Below, piece after piece: positions 17,682 to 27,029 of a DNA stretch of 64,000 bases. A program made the position numbers and the translations under genes. Each line of letters starts with the position of its first letter. Positions within the stretch are counted from its first letter, which is position 1. Source of the DNA: Gammaproteobacteria bacterium (GTDB lineage: Bacteria > Pseudomonadota > Gammaproteobacteria > Pseudomonadales > Azotimanducaceae); contig JAAXKB010000040.1 in NCBI GenBank assembly GCA_012269545.1, positions 1 to 64,000 of the forward strand, in the 5' to 3' direction. The notes under the pieces were generated by a model, which saw only the letters and a program-made list of their open reading frames with translations, was not told the origin of the DNA and searched no databases.

Positions 17682-19304
17682 ATGGATCGCTTTGATTATA
17701 TTATTGTTGGCGCAGGCACCGCAGGCTGCGTCCTTGCCAATCGTTTGTCTAAGGATCCAAATAAGCGGGTACTGCTGCTAGAGGCTGGAAAAAAAGACAA
17801 TTACTTTTGGATCGATATTCCCGTGGGGTACCTCTACACCATCGGCAACCCACGCACCGACTGGTGTTTTGAGACCGAACCTGAAGCAGGTCTGAACGGG
17901 CGCAGTATCGGTTACGCCCGAGGCAAGGTCCTCGGCGGCTGTTCCTCGATCAATGCCATGATTTACATGCGTGGGCAAAAGTCCGATTACGATCACTGGG
18001 CCGAACTGGGCAACCGCGGCTGGGGCTGGAGCGATGTGCTTCCCATTTTCCGACGTTCCGAAGATTACCAGCACGGCTCAGACGACTTTCATGGCAGTGG
18101 CGGCGAGCTGCGCGTGGAAGAGCGGCGGGTAAACTGGGAAATTCTCGACGTGTGGCGCGATGCGGCAGAACAGTGCGGCATCCCAAAAATCGATGAGTTC
18201 AATCGGGGCGACAACTTCGGCAACGCATACTTTCAGATGAATCAGCGCACGGGCAAACGCTGGAGCGCCACTCGCGCGTTCTTAGACGATGTTCGCCAAC
18301 GGCCCAATTTAACCATCATGACTGAGGCCACGGTGGAGACACTGATTTTGGAAAAACAGGATGACGGCCTAGCAACTACTGGGGTGCAACTGATTCATCA
18401 GGGCGAACGCCGGCAGGTTTTCGCTAACGCTGAAGTCATTCTTGCGGCGGGCGCGATCGCTTCGCCGCAGCTGTTACAACTGTCCGGCATCGGCGAGGCG
18501 AGTGCTCTGCAGACACATGACATTCCCGCACGCCACTCACTGCCTGGCGTGGGCCAAAACCTGCAGGACCATTTGCAGATTCGCACCATCTACCAAGTGG
18601 ACAACACCATCACGTTGAACCAGCGCGCGCGCACGCCTTGGGGCATGGCCATGATGGGACTGGAATATTTTTTCAAAAAAACAGGCCCGCTCACCATGCC
18701 GCCATCACAGTTAGGTGCTTTCGCGAAAAGCGATCCGTCCCAACCGACGGCGAACATCGAATGGCATGTCCAGCCGCTGTCGCTGGATAAATTTGGCTCG
18801 CCGTTGCATCGGTATAACGCCATAACGCCATCCGTGTGCAATTTGCGGCCATCCAGCCGGGGTACCGTCGCGCTCAAGTCAGCGAACCCCCATGACGCGC
18901 CGGCAATTGCTCCGAATTATCTCAGTACCGCCGAAGATCTCGATGTTGCCGTCGCCGGGCTGAGGTATACCCGAAAAATCATGGCCGCGCCGGCCTTGGC
19001 AGCGTTTAACCCAACCGAACTAAAACCCGGGCCGGACATCCAGTCAGAGGAGGATTTGCAGCGAGCAGCAGGCGACTTGGGCACCACCATTTTTCATCCA
19101 GTTGGCACCTGCAAGATGGGACCGCGACACGACAGCCATGCCGTGGTTGATGATGAACTCCGAGTGCATGGCATCAAAGGCTTGCGAGTCATCGATGCCT
19201 CGATCATGCCCACAATCACCTCCGGCAACACCAATGCTCCGACTGTGATGATTGCCGAGCGCGGAGCCGATTTCATTCGACGCGATTATGGTCACAGCCG
19301 ATAG
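17682..19304 (+). CDS. GMC-family FAD oxidoreductase (choline/alcohol dehydrogenase-like)
   Basis: A 540-residue flavoenzyme oxidising an alcohol to an aldehyde, in the branch with choline dehydrogenase and alkanol dehydrogenases (AlkJ-like). It starts with the FAD-binding [13 protein letters not shown], followed by [18 protein letters not shown] (GMC signature 1), a second signature [15 protein letters not shown], and the catalytic His in [10 protein letters not shown] with the Asn of [14 protein letters not shown]. An open frame extends upstream through the Coq4 gene, but TAAGG before the ATG at 17682 and the family length fix the start. It may pass electrons to the quinone pool, which fits its Coq4 neighbour loosely. 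Confidence 0.93.
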   Translation: MDRFDYIIVGAGTAGCVLANRLSKDPNKRVLLLEAGKKDNYFWIDIPVGYLYTIGNPRTDWCFETEPEAGLNGRSIGYARGKVLGGCSSINAMIYMRGQKSDYDHWAELGNRGWGWSDVLPIFRRSEDYQHGSDDFHGSGGELRVEERRVNWEILDVWRDAAEQCGIPKIDEFNRGDNFGNAYFQMNQRTGKRWSATRAFLDDVRQRPNLTIMTEATVETLILEKQDDGLATTGVQLIHQGERRQVFANAEVILAAGAIASPQLLQLSGIGEASALQTHDIPARHSLPGVGQNLQDHLQIRTIYQVDNTITLNQRARTPWGMAMMGLEYFFKKTGPLTMPPSQLGAFAKSDPSQPTANIEWHVQPLSLDKFGSPLHRYNAITPSVCNLRPSSRGTVALKSANPHDAPAIAPNYLSTAEDLDVAVAGLRYTRKIMAAPALAAFNPTELKPGPDIQSEEDLQRAAGDLGTTIFHPVGTCKMGPRHDSHAVVDDELRVHGIKGLRVIDASIMPTITSGNTNAPTVMIAERGADFIRRDYGHSR

Positions 19305-19319
19305 GCGGCAGAAAAGCTA

Positions 19320-20696
19320 TCAGCCTTGACTGGCCAAGGCGCTCAACCAATGAGCGAACCGTTCGTTGCGAGGATAGTATTTCGCGCTCCAGCCCAGACG
19401 CACCATCACGGCCTGCTCCGAGGGAAGGATCATTACCGTTTGCCCTCGGTTGCCAGTAAACGCGTAGGCGTCCTCGGGCAAATCTGGCCAGCGAGACCCC
19501 ATTTCACCGCGGTTCAGCCAAACCTGATAGCCGTAGGCGCGATCATTACCGCTTGCATTCGGCTGTACGAGTTCTCGCATGAAGCTACTGCGCGCAATGC
19601 GTACCCCGTTGAGTTCGCCTTGGTTTAAAAAGGTCTCGCCTAACCGCGCCCAATCCCGGGCGGTTGCATAGATATTCGAGCTACCGACAAAGACACCGCT
19701 AGCATCCGGTTCCAGGTTCGTATCGTGCATACCCAGAGGCCACAGTATGTCTTGATACAGGTGGTTGATCGCGTTTTGCGGACCGCCCACGCGTTGGGTA
19801 AACAGTAAGGACAGTAAATTCGTGGTGCCCGACGAATATGAGAACCGACTGCCCGGCGGATATTTCAGCGGACTCTGCAGGGGCAAGCTGGCGGCACTGG
19901 ATTCCATAAATAACATGCGCGTGGCATCTGAGCCGGGCACATAAACCTCCGAAAAGTCTAGGCCACTGGTCATCTGCAGCAGGTCTTTTATCGTAATTGA
20001 CGCTCTTTCATCTGCCGACCATTCATCGAATAAACGTTGTTCATCAACCGACAATTCCCCTCGCTGTTCCAACCATCCCAACATCAATGCGGTCAGGCTC
20101 TTGCCCATGGACCAACCCATCAAGCGAGTATCAGGCGTTATGCCCGGCGCATAGGTCTCAGCTAGAATCTGGCCGCGCTGAACCACAACCAAGGCGCGTG
20201 TTTGCAATCCTTCCGCTTGGTCCTGCGCCATTGATGCAGCCAGAGTCTGCATCAGAGCTTCGTTCAATATGGGTTCAGCTGCGCCTGCAGGCCAAGGCCG
20301 GTCGTCATTCACGACGGGGGCCCTTGGGGCGGCAAGCTGGGTAAGCTCATCACCATCACCCGGGTCCAGCGAGCAGCCAATCCCTTCGCGGTAGGTGGCA
20401 CTGGTCTTCGCCAACCCCATCAAACTCACATGGGCGCGTTTGGTCTGCTCATCAATGTCCAGCGAGAGCCAGTCGAAGGCCGGACTGTATGAGGCTAAGT
20501 CCTGCAAAATTCGCGTGTTATCGAAGCCGCTGAGAAAACGGCCGGAACAACCAAGTTTTGCCCCCATGCCAGTGCCTACCGCGACATTTGCGCCTAGGCT
20601 GGTCGGTGACATACCAACCGAATACAGGCCAGCCATAACCACGCCACATAGCCCCAGCAAGGCAAACAGGGATCGAATCAAAAGTTTGCGCATCAT
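19320..20696 (-). CDS. Membrane-anchored serine hydrolase, class C beta-lactamase-like
   Basis: A 458-residue protein with an N-terminal membrane anchor or uncleaved signal (5-28) and a class C beta-lactamase/esterase domain (about 140-455). Ser196 and Lys199 form the S-x-x-K motif in WSMGK; FSYSSGTTN provides the Y-x-S/N motif, and a GNRGQ stretch stands at the KTG position. Such proteins are mostly esterases, peptidases or carboxypeptidase-like enzymes rather than antibiotic-resistance beta-lactamases. GAGGTC precedes the ATG. It converges with the GMC gene and follows another serine hydrolase on the same strand. Confidence 0.88.
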   Translation of the reverse strand: MMRKLLIRSLFALLGLCGVVMAGLYSVGMSPTSLGANVAVGTGMGAKLGCSGRFLSGFDNTRILQDLASYSPAFDWLSLDIDEQTKRAHVSLMGLAKTSATYREGIGCSLDPGDGDELTQLAAPRAPVVNDDRPWPAGAAEPILNEALMQTLAASMAQDQAEGLQTRALVVVQRGQILAETYAPGITPDTRLMGWSMGKSLTALMLGWLEQRGELSVDEQRLFDEWSADERASITIKDLLQMTSGLDFSEVYVPGSDATRMLFMESSAASLPLQSPLKYPPGSRFSYSSGTTNLLSLLFTQRVGGPQNAINHLYQDILWPLGMHDTNLEPDASGVFVGSSNIYATARDWARLGETFLNQGELNGVRIARSSFMRELVQPNASGNDRAYGYQVWLNRGEMGSRWPDLPEDAYAFTGNRGQTVMILPSEQAVMVRLGWSAKYYPRNERFAHWLSALASQG

Positions 20697-20757
20697 GACC
20701 TCTGATAAACAATGGTCAACCGATCAATCTCGGGCAACAATTGCAGCTCAGACCGAT

Positions 20758-22110
20758 CTAATCGTCGGCCTGACTGTCGGTCATTGCACTGTAAGCCAAT
20801 ACCTTAAAGTCATCAGCTAGCCGTGTGCGATGAGGAATGCTCTGCACCATAAACAGACCGATCAAATTCTCTTGCGGGTCAATCCAAAAGCGGGTGCCGG
20901 CAGCGCCACCCCAATTGTATTCGCCTGCAGAGCTGACTTCGCCTACATCTCCGGGGTTGAGCACCACGCCAAAATCCAAACCAAAACCGACGCCCTTGCG
21001 GCCAAAGGGAATCCCCAAGTCGGACAGGTGATTGGTGGTCATAAGAGCAACGGTTTTGGGTGACAGGATGCGCACGCCATCAAGCTCCCCGCCATTGAGC
21101 ATCATTTGAGAAAATCGTAGATAGTCACGAGCAGTTGAGACCAAGCCGCCGCCACCGCTTTCAAATTTTGGCTGCTGGACAAAACCCGCACTGATCCAAG
21201 CGTCAGCGACATCCAGTCCAGGACCTGTTGCAGGCGCCATAAAGTTATTGCCCGTCATGCCCTCTGGCTTGTAGAGCTGGGCCAGTCTGGGCATTTGCTC
21301 CTCAGTGACAGAAAAGGCGGTATCTCGCATATCCAGCGGCCCGAAAAGCCGTTGCTGCAGAAAGTCGCTAAACTTCATGCCCGACAGGACTTCCACCAGA
21401 CGCCCTTGAATGTCCACGGATACACTGTAGTGCCACTGAGTGCCCGGCTCGTATTGCAGGGGTATCTTGCCCAGCGCCATTACGAATTCTTGCAGATCCA
21501 TATCGCCCATCAGACCGGCTTTCCGATACATCTGGTCGACTTCCGTATTACCAAAAACACCGTAGGTAAATCCGCCGGTGTGCAGCATGAGATCCCGAAC
21601 CGTTGGCTGACGCGCAGGCTTGCGGGTCTGACCAACCAACTCCGTTTTACTCTCGCCAACGCCTTGACTTACCGTGCCGTCCGAGACAACGCCTGTTCCA
21701 GCAGTCGATAGCGCCACCTCTAAATTTGCCAATTCCGGAATATACATGGCTACTGGATCGTTCAGACGAAACTTTCCTTCTTCGTACAACATCATCAGCG
21801 CCACGCCGGTAACAGGCTTCGTCATGGAGTAAATGCGGTAAATTGCATCAGCTTCCATTGCTCGCTTGGCTTCGCGGTCGGCTTGCCCGTAGGTCTGGCT
21901 ATACACAATTTTGCCATTACGCGCGATTACACCCATACCGCCGACCATGGTGCCATCAGATACCTTGGCGTCCATAAAGTCCGTTAGGAAATCCAGACGA
22001 TCGCTAGAAAACCCCTGTCTTTCGGGTGAGCTAGTTGGAATTTCACGCGCGGATACCCCACCCGCCACGAACAAACAAACCGCAAGTGCGGTACATAAGA
22101 TTTTTTTCAT
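20758..22110 (-). CDS. Secreted serine hydrolase, class C beta-lactamase-like
   Basis: A 450-residue exported protein: signal peptide 1-21 (cleavage after VSA), then a beta-lactamase-type domain with Ser95-Met-Thr-Lys98 (YSMTK), YSVS as the Tyr motif, and GAAGT at the third motif. The long inserts around 140-180 are typical of EstB-like esterases. GAGAGGAG before the ATG is a strong start signal. It lies between the other serine hydrolase and the DUF5916 protein on the same strand (gaps 61 and 30 bases), so the three may be transcribed together. The two hydrolases differ too much to be a recent duplication. Confidence 0.9.
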   Translation of the reverse strand: MKKILCTALAVCLFVAGGVSAREIPTSSPERQGFSSDRLDFLTDFMDAKVSDGTMVGGMGVIARNGKIVYSQTYGQADREAKRAMEADAIYRIYSMTKPVTGVALMMLYEEGKFRLNDPVAMYIPELANLEVALSTAGTGVVSDGTVSQGVGESKTELVGQTRKPARQPTVRDLMLHTGGFTYGVFGNTEVDQMYRKAGLMGDMDLQEFVMALGKIPLQYEPGTQWHYSVSVDIQGRLVEVLSGMKFSDFLQQRLFGPLDMRDTAFSVTEEQMPRLAQLYKPEGMTGNNFMAPATGPGLDVADAWISAGFVQQPKFESGGGGLVSTARDYLRFSQMMLNGGELDGVRILSPKTVALMTTNHLSDLGIPFGRKGVGFGLDFGVVLNPGDVGEVSSAGEYNWGGAAGTRFWIDPQENLIGLFMVQSIPHRTRLADDFKVLAYSAMTDSQADD

Positions 22111-22140
22111 TTAACTACTCCTCTCGTCTCGGTAATGATT

Positions 22141-25047
22141 TTAATTTCCAAACCGATAGCGCAATTTGGCGACAAAGGTATCAATCACAGGTTCTCTCAA
22201 ACTTTCGTCGAACAGTTCCAACACGTCAAATTCGTCTTCTAACCTGAGCGAATTCCCTCGGTTATACACCAGATAAAAGTCTGTTAGCGGCGCGATCGCC
22301 CATCGATAACGTAACTGCGTAGTCAATCGGCTGATGTTGAAGTCATAGTTTGTGCGTTCACGCGCTGTCGCCATCAAGTCGCCGTCACCCTCGGGTACCG
22401 CATAGAATCCCTTATCCGAGGCTCTGACACCAGCCCACTGCAGGTTCCAGCGCAGTTGGTGTCCCGGCGCAATAAACCAATTGATATCCAAAGAGGGCTG
22501 CCACTCGTCCGCGTCAAAGACACCAAAATTTCGCCCGCCCTGATACACCAGCCAACCGCTGCGATCTTTGTAGCGAAGATCCATGGATATGCTCAGCTGA
22601 TCAATGGGCAGGTAGGTAACACCCATGGTGGCATTGTAGGACCAGTCGCCCAAATGCTCCTGAGCACCGCCCAAACCAAGGCTGAAGCTGGCTTTTTTAC
22701 CTGCATCGGTCGACAGGACACTTTCAAACCAGCCACCGCCGTCTACGCGGTAGGCACCGTTGCCTCGGCTGTCAATGTCTTCATATCGTTTTGGAAAATA
22801 GCCCACGCCTGCCCGCAACGTATTACGTCCCGGCAGCACGACCGAGGAGCGCCACAACACAGCACTGTCGGTAATCTGGTTCTCGCTAAGATTGTGCTGG
22901 TGTTTCACCGCCAATGTTGTTCGGAAATTGCTCAAATTAGCGGTCAGGTTTTGCTTATTGAACAGCAGCACATAGCGGCCTCTTACATAGTCGTTGCGAC
23001 GCAAAAACCCAAGATCATTGAAATCAATGTCTTCATCCATAACGTCTACTTCAAACTTGTGCCGCAGATTGGGGCTGACTGCATACAATGCATCAAACAT
23101 CGCCCCATAACCGGTAACACCATCGCGGTCGCTCATGATCAATTGGGCATCTGCATTGAGCGAGCCGTCCCGACTGCGCCAATGGCTATCAAGGCTGTGC
23201 ACGCTTGTATCGAACTGACTGCCGCTCATAAACGTGCCCATATACCCCCAAGACACGTTCTCGGGGGACGCGTACATCAATCGCGCCACCGCAAAATCTC
23301 GGCCCGGCCCTGTCAGCGTGACTGACTGCCCGTTGGTATCTCGCGCTAACCACTCCACGTCATCTTCGAACGCCGTCAGAACACCGTAACGCAATCGGTC
23401 CGTGCTGCCTGTCAGTTTGCCTGCTCCGATCAAGTCGGTGGGCACGTCCTGCTGACCACGATCCAGCGTGAAACCATCAGGCACCATCATTTGGCTTGCG
23501 GTGCCGCCAATACGGCGCGTGTTGAGAAGTGAGACCGGCAGCGGCACATGTTCTTGCAGATACACCCGACGGGACGTCGTTGAAAAATCCTCATTTAGCG
23601 CAATGCGACTGATCGAACTGAAATCATCTCGCGGCATCACGTTAAACACCTCACTGCCTTCGAGGAAGAACAGCCGTTTCTCGGGAAAGAACGTTTCGCT
23701 CGCAGTGAGATTCAGCACCACATCATCGGATTCTACCGCGCCGAAATCCGGATTGAGGGATCCTGAGATTTGCGCCTTGGGCGATGGTTTCCAAGTGAAG
23801 TCTGCGCCGATGCGTATTTCCGTGTCACGGTAAACCTCATCTTGAGTTACAGCGATAAAGGGAATGACCGACTTTTGCGGCACGGGCTTTACCCCCTCCA
23901 TCTGTACGCGATTAAACGCTGAAACGTAGCGTTTGGTGGTAACCCCATATCGAGGCCACTGATAGCGTTGATTCCGATGCGATACCATGCGGCTCGCCAC
24001 GAAGCCCATATTGCGCAAACCTTCTCGTTCAGGCATGTCCATCATAGACCAAGGCAAGTACATTTCGGCGCTCCAGCCTGTCTCGGTCCGCGCAGCCTCC
24101 GCCGTCCAATGACCGTCCCAGTCCCTTTGAAAACGGCGTTCAGGCAGAACCTTACCGTCGTTGAGACTGTTGCCTAACGCAACGTAAAACCAGTAGCCCA
24201 GCTTTCCTTCTCCGGAGGCGTCAATGGTCACGCCAAAAAGATCCCGATCGACCCAGTCATCCCGACGCGTCAATCGCTCGACCAGCGTATCTGCCGGTTG
24301 CTCCATATCCGCGCTCACATACAAACCTTTTTCTGTGGCGAACAGGCGTATTTTGGTAGCGAACTCTGCGTCTGTGCCCAGATCCGGAATGGAGACACCC
24401 ATGTTGTCGTAGTAGGGAATGCCTTGCCAAACCCGCTCGTCTATGCGGCCATCTATGGTGATCTCAGCGTCAGCATGATCCAAGGTTTGGATTTTCAGTT
24501 GGTGTAGATCCACACCGGCCTCGGTATCGAAAACCGTTTGCTCGCCGCGACCCGCAGCCGCCGGCCATGTACCTTCCAAATCAGGAACAGACTCGTACTT
24601 GTTCGACGGCTCAGCACCTTCGCCTGTCGACTGACTGTTGATCGGGATCCCTGCGGGCTCGGCGGCAACAGCCGACATCACGCTTGCCGTTTCGAGCAAG
24701 GCGCTATCGCTGATATGCCATGCGTCCGCAAAACCACTAACGCGCAGACGCTCAAGCAATCGACGGCTGGGCGTTCGCTGTGACTGCGCGACAACACGAA
24801 ACAGCCCGCTGCCGTCGGGTAGCACTGTCAGCACGGCATCACTGGCCGCCATGTCTCGAGCCAGTGAACGAACGTGTCGCTCGGCATTATCCCGTTGACT
24901 GAAACTGGCAATGACAACGCCCTCTGCGCCCAGCCCTTGGCCCTGAGCGGACACAGCAAGACCCAGTGCGAACCCCAGCGCGATAGCCCAAGCCAGAAAG
25001 ATGCGCAGGCTCGTCAGGAAAAATCGAGGCATAACGGACTGGGACAA
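22141..25047 (-). CDS. DUF5916 outer-membrane protein with an N-terminal SPOR-like domain
   Basis: This 968-residue exported protein has a signal peptide (about 1-36), a SPOR-like domain (43-111, VVIASFSQRDNAERHVR and GLFRVVAQ), a linker, a CBM9-like carbohydrate-binding region (about 185-370, starting ITIDGRIDERVW) and a C-terminal DUF5916 region that looks like an outer-membrane beta-barrel with alternating aromatic strands, ending KLRYRFGN. CBM9-DUF5916 proteins are common in marine proteobacteria and Bacteroidetes; their function is unproven. The SPOR-like part suggests septal or denuded peptidoglycan contact. TTG at 25047 is chosen because GGAGG lies five bases upstream; an ATG five codons on is possible. 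Confidence 0.88.
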   Translation of the reverse strand: MSQSVMPRFFLTSLRIFLAWAIALGFALGLAVSAQGQGLGAEGVVIASFSQRDNAERHVRSLARDMAASDAVLTVLPDGSGLFRVVAQSQRTPSRRLLERLRVSGFADAWHISDSALLETASVMSAVAAEPAGIPINSQSTGEGAEPSNKYESVPDLEGTWPAAAGRGEQTVFDTEAGVDLHQLKIQTLDHADAEITIDGRIDERVWQGIPYYDNMGVSIPDLGTDAEFATKIRLFATEKGLYVSADMEQPADTLVERLTRRDDWVDRDLFGVTIDASGEGKLGYWFYVALGNSLNDGKVLPERRFQRDWDGHWTAEAARTETGWSAEMYLPWSMMDMPEREGLRNMGFVASRMVSHRNQRYQWPRYGVTTKRYVSAFNRVQMEGVKPVPQKSVIPFIAVTQDEVYRDTEIRIGADFTWKPSPKAQISGSLNPDFGAVESDDVVLNLTASETFFPEKRLFFLEGSEVFNVMPRDDFSSISRIALNEDFSTTSRRVYLQEHVPLPVSLLNTRRIGGTASQMMVPDGFTLDRGQQDVPTDLIGAGKLTGSTDRLRYGVLTAFEDDVEWLARDTNGQSVTLTGPGRDFAVARLMYASPENVSWGYMGTFMSGSQFDTSVHSLDSHWRSRDGSLNADAQLIMSDRDGVTGYGAMFDALYAVSPNLRHKFEVDVMDEDIDFNDLGFLRRNDYVRGRYVLLFNKQNLTANLSNFRTTLAVKHQHNLSENQITDSAVLWRSSVVLPGRNTLRAGVGYFPKRYEDIDSRGNGAYRVDGGGWFESVLSTDAGKKASFSLGLGGAQEHLGDWSYNATMGVTYLPIDQLSISMDLRYKDRSGWLVYQGGRNFGVFDADEWQPSLDINWFIAPGHQLRWNLQWAGVRASDKGFYAVPEGDGDLMATARERTNYDFNISRLTTQLRYRWAIAPLTDFYLVYNRGNSLRLEDEFDVLELFDESLREPVIDTFVAKLRYRFGN

Positions 25048-25237
25048 AACATCCTCCCATCAATAAAACAACCGTGGAGCATCTCGAAAAGTAAAACTAC
25101 GAGCCGAGGGCAGCCCGACATTTTCCGATATTTGCACGTAAATTGATAGGCCGCGTCTTATTTGCCGACTTGACCCCAGTGGCAGATGCGTGGATCTTCT
25201 GCCTGTAAAAATAATCGGCATTGCAAGGAGAGAGGTC

Positions 25238-26068
25238 ATGAGCATTACCCAGTCCACTACCGACGAACTGATTCTGGAGCAGCATGATCGGGTGCTGCTG
25301 ATCAAACTAAATCGCCCCGATCGCCTCAACGCTATCAGCCGCGACATGCTTGATGAACTGTCTGCCAAGGTGGTCGCTGCGGATAAAGACCCTGAGATCC
25401 GATGTATCGTTCTGACCGGCGAGGGCAAGGGCTTTTGCGCCGGCCTAGACCTCGTCGACACAAACAAGCGGCGCGAAGACGAGCAAGGTACCGGGGACGC
25501 GAACAATCACAATCGCCCGCCACGTAAATTGTTTGACCTCAGGGATGCGCCAATCAATGTTATGTGGCATTGCGACACGCCGATCATTTGCGCCGTCAAC
25601 GGCGCGGCAGCTGGCTACGGTATGGACCTTACCCTGCTCTGCGACATGCGTATCATGTCCGAGCACGGAAAAATGGCGGCCATTACTGCCAGACGAAATG
25701 TGGTGCCAGAAAGCGGCGGCACATGGTTGCTACCACGATTGGTGGGCTGGGCAAAATCTGCAGAACTGTATTACCGGGGACGCACCGTGATGGCCGATGA
25801 ATGCCTCGAACTCGGCCTGGTGAACGCCGTGGTGCCGCACGATGAACTGCTGCCCACTGCTATGGCCTGGGCCCGAGAAGTGGCTGACAACGCGCCAATG
25901 GCTGTGCAGACCACCAAGCGCATGATGCGTATGGGCTTGGAGGAATCCTATGACACTGCCGTAGATCATCTCATGGTCCACCTTGCTGGTATGTTTGCCA
26001 GCGAGGACTTTGAGGAGGGCTTGAAGGCGTTTCTCGAAAAACGCAAGCCCAACTTCACCGGGCGTTAA
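25238..26068 (+). CDS. Enoyl-CoA hydratase/isomerase family protein
   Basis: A 276-residue crotonase hydrating or isomerising an enoyl-CoA. The oxyanion-hole regions are GFCAGLDL and GAAAGYGMDLTLLCD, and the catalytic Glu is likely in VVPESGGTWLLPR. The C-terminal helical domain ends EGLKAFLEKRKPNF as usual. The ATG at 25238 is preceded by AAGGAGAGAGG; the longer frame upstream is disregarded. It is convergent with another crotonase gene (34-bp gap). Substrate unknown. Confidence 0.92.
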   Translation: MSITQSTTDELILEQHDRVLLIKLNRPDRLNAISRDMLDELSAKVVAADKDPEIRCIVLTGEGKGFCAGLDLVDTNKRREDEQGTGDANNHNRPPRKLFDLRDAPINVMWHCDTPIICAVNGAAAGYGMDLTLLCDMRIMSEHGKMAAITARRNVVPESGGTWLLPRLVGWAKSAELYYRGRTVMADECLELGLVNAVVPHDELLPTAMAWAREVADNAPMAVQTTKRMMRMGLEESYDTAVDHLMVHLAGMFASEDFEEGLKAFLEKRKPNFTGR

Positions 26069-26102
26069 CGCCCTTGCCGGACGCTATCCCTCTTACCCAA
26101 CG

Positions 26103-26936
26103 CTATCGCTTGGCATCGTCTCGAATCACCTGTGCGCCGGCCGGATCCACCAGCCGGCCATGGACGATCTGGTTGTTCGCATGACCCAGCTGTTGCAATG
26201 ACATAGCGCCCTGCAGCGCGGTCCAAAAACCCTGAGCATCTTGGGCCTGATTGACACTCTGCTTCGCCAATCTCAGCCCCATACTTGGCCTGCTGGCGAT
26301 GCGTTCGGCCATCGTTTGAGTAACGTCGTGCAAGGAATCCGCCGCCACCACATGATTCACCATCCCCAATGCCTTGGCTTCCTCGGCACTGATCTTGTCT
26401 CCAGTAAAAAGCAGTTCCTTGGCCTTGCGAGGCCCCATTTCCCACGGATGGGCGAAATACTCAACGCCATTGACGCCAAAGGCGACCACCGGATCCGAAA
26501 ACGTTGCGTCGTCCGAGGCAATAATCAAATCGCAGACCCAAATCAGCATGAGCCCACCGGCAATTACCTTGCCATGCACCTGGGCGATGGTTGGTTTCGG
26601 GAGGTTGCGCCAGCGCCAGCACAGCCCGAGATAAATTTCCTCTTCCTGTGATTGATAGCCTTCCGCACCAGGTTTGCCAAAACCGCCCCAATTAGATACC
26701 GGCTGAAAATCGGCCATTGAAGTCTGGTCAGACAAGTCATGACCCGAGGAAAAATGTGGACCATTGGCGTCCAGTATAATGACTTTGACACTGTCATCTT
26801 GGGCCGCCAAATCAAAGGCATCATTGAGTTCATAGAGCATTGTTTTATCTTGTGCGTTGCGCACGTCCACACGATTCAACGTGATCCGCGCAACCTGATC
26901 GGCCACTTGATAGACGATAGTGGAAAACTCTGACAT
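26103..26936 (-). CDS. Enoyl-CoA hydratase family protein
   Basis: A 277-residue crotonase with FSSGHDLS and GKVIAGGLMLIWVCDL as oxyanion-hole parts. The segment AFGVNGVEYFAHPWEMG replaces the common GLxPGxGG region and marks a subfamily in which the second catalytic Glu is retained (GVEYF) but the first is not obvious, so isomerase or another crotonase chemistry is possible. AGGAGAGAGGG precedes the ATG. It is divergent from the channel-like gene (93-bp gap). Confidence 0.9.
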   Translation of the reverse strand: MSEFSTIVYQVADQVARITLNRVDVRNAQDKTMLYELNDAFDLAAQDDSVKVIILDANGPHFSSGHDLSDQTSMADFQPVSNWGGFGKPGAEGYQSQEEEIYLGLCWRWRNLPKPTIAQVHGKVIAGGLMLIWVCDLIIASDDATFSDPVVAFGVNGVEYFAHPWEMGPRKAKELLFTGDKISAEEAKALGMVNHVVAADSLHDVTQTMAERIASRPSMGLRLAKQSVNQAQDAQGFWTALQGAMSLQQLGHANNQIVHGRLVDPAGAQVIRDDAKR

Positions 26937-27029
26937 CCCTCTCTCCTAAGAATACAATCACTCATAGTAGCAAGAGCGGAACTTCCTGCCATGCGCAAAC
27001 CCGCAACGAAATAAAACCTGAGAGAGCCG

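Noticed and set aside
19320-22110. Two serine hydrolases as antibiotic beta-lactamases
   Set aside because: They have the SxxK and Tyr motifs but long inserts and a non-KTG third motif, typical of esterase/peptidase-like relatives.
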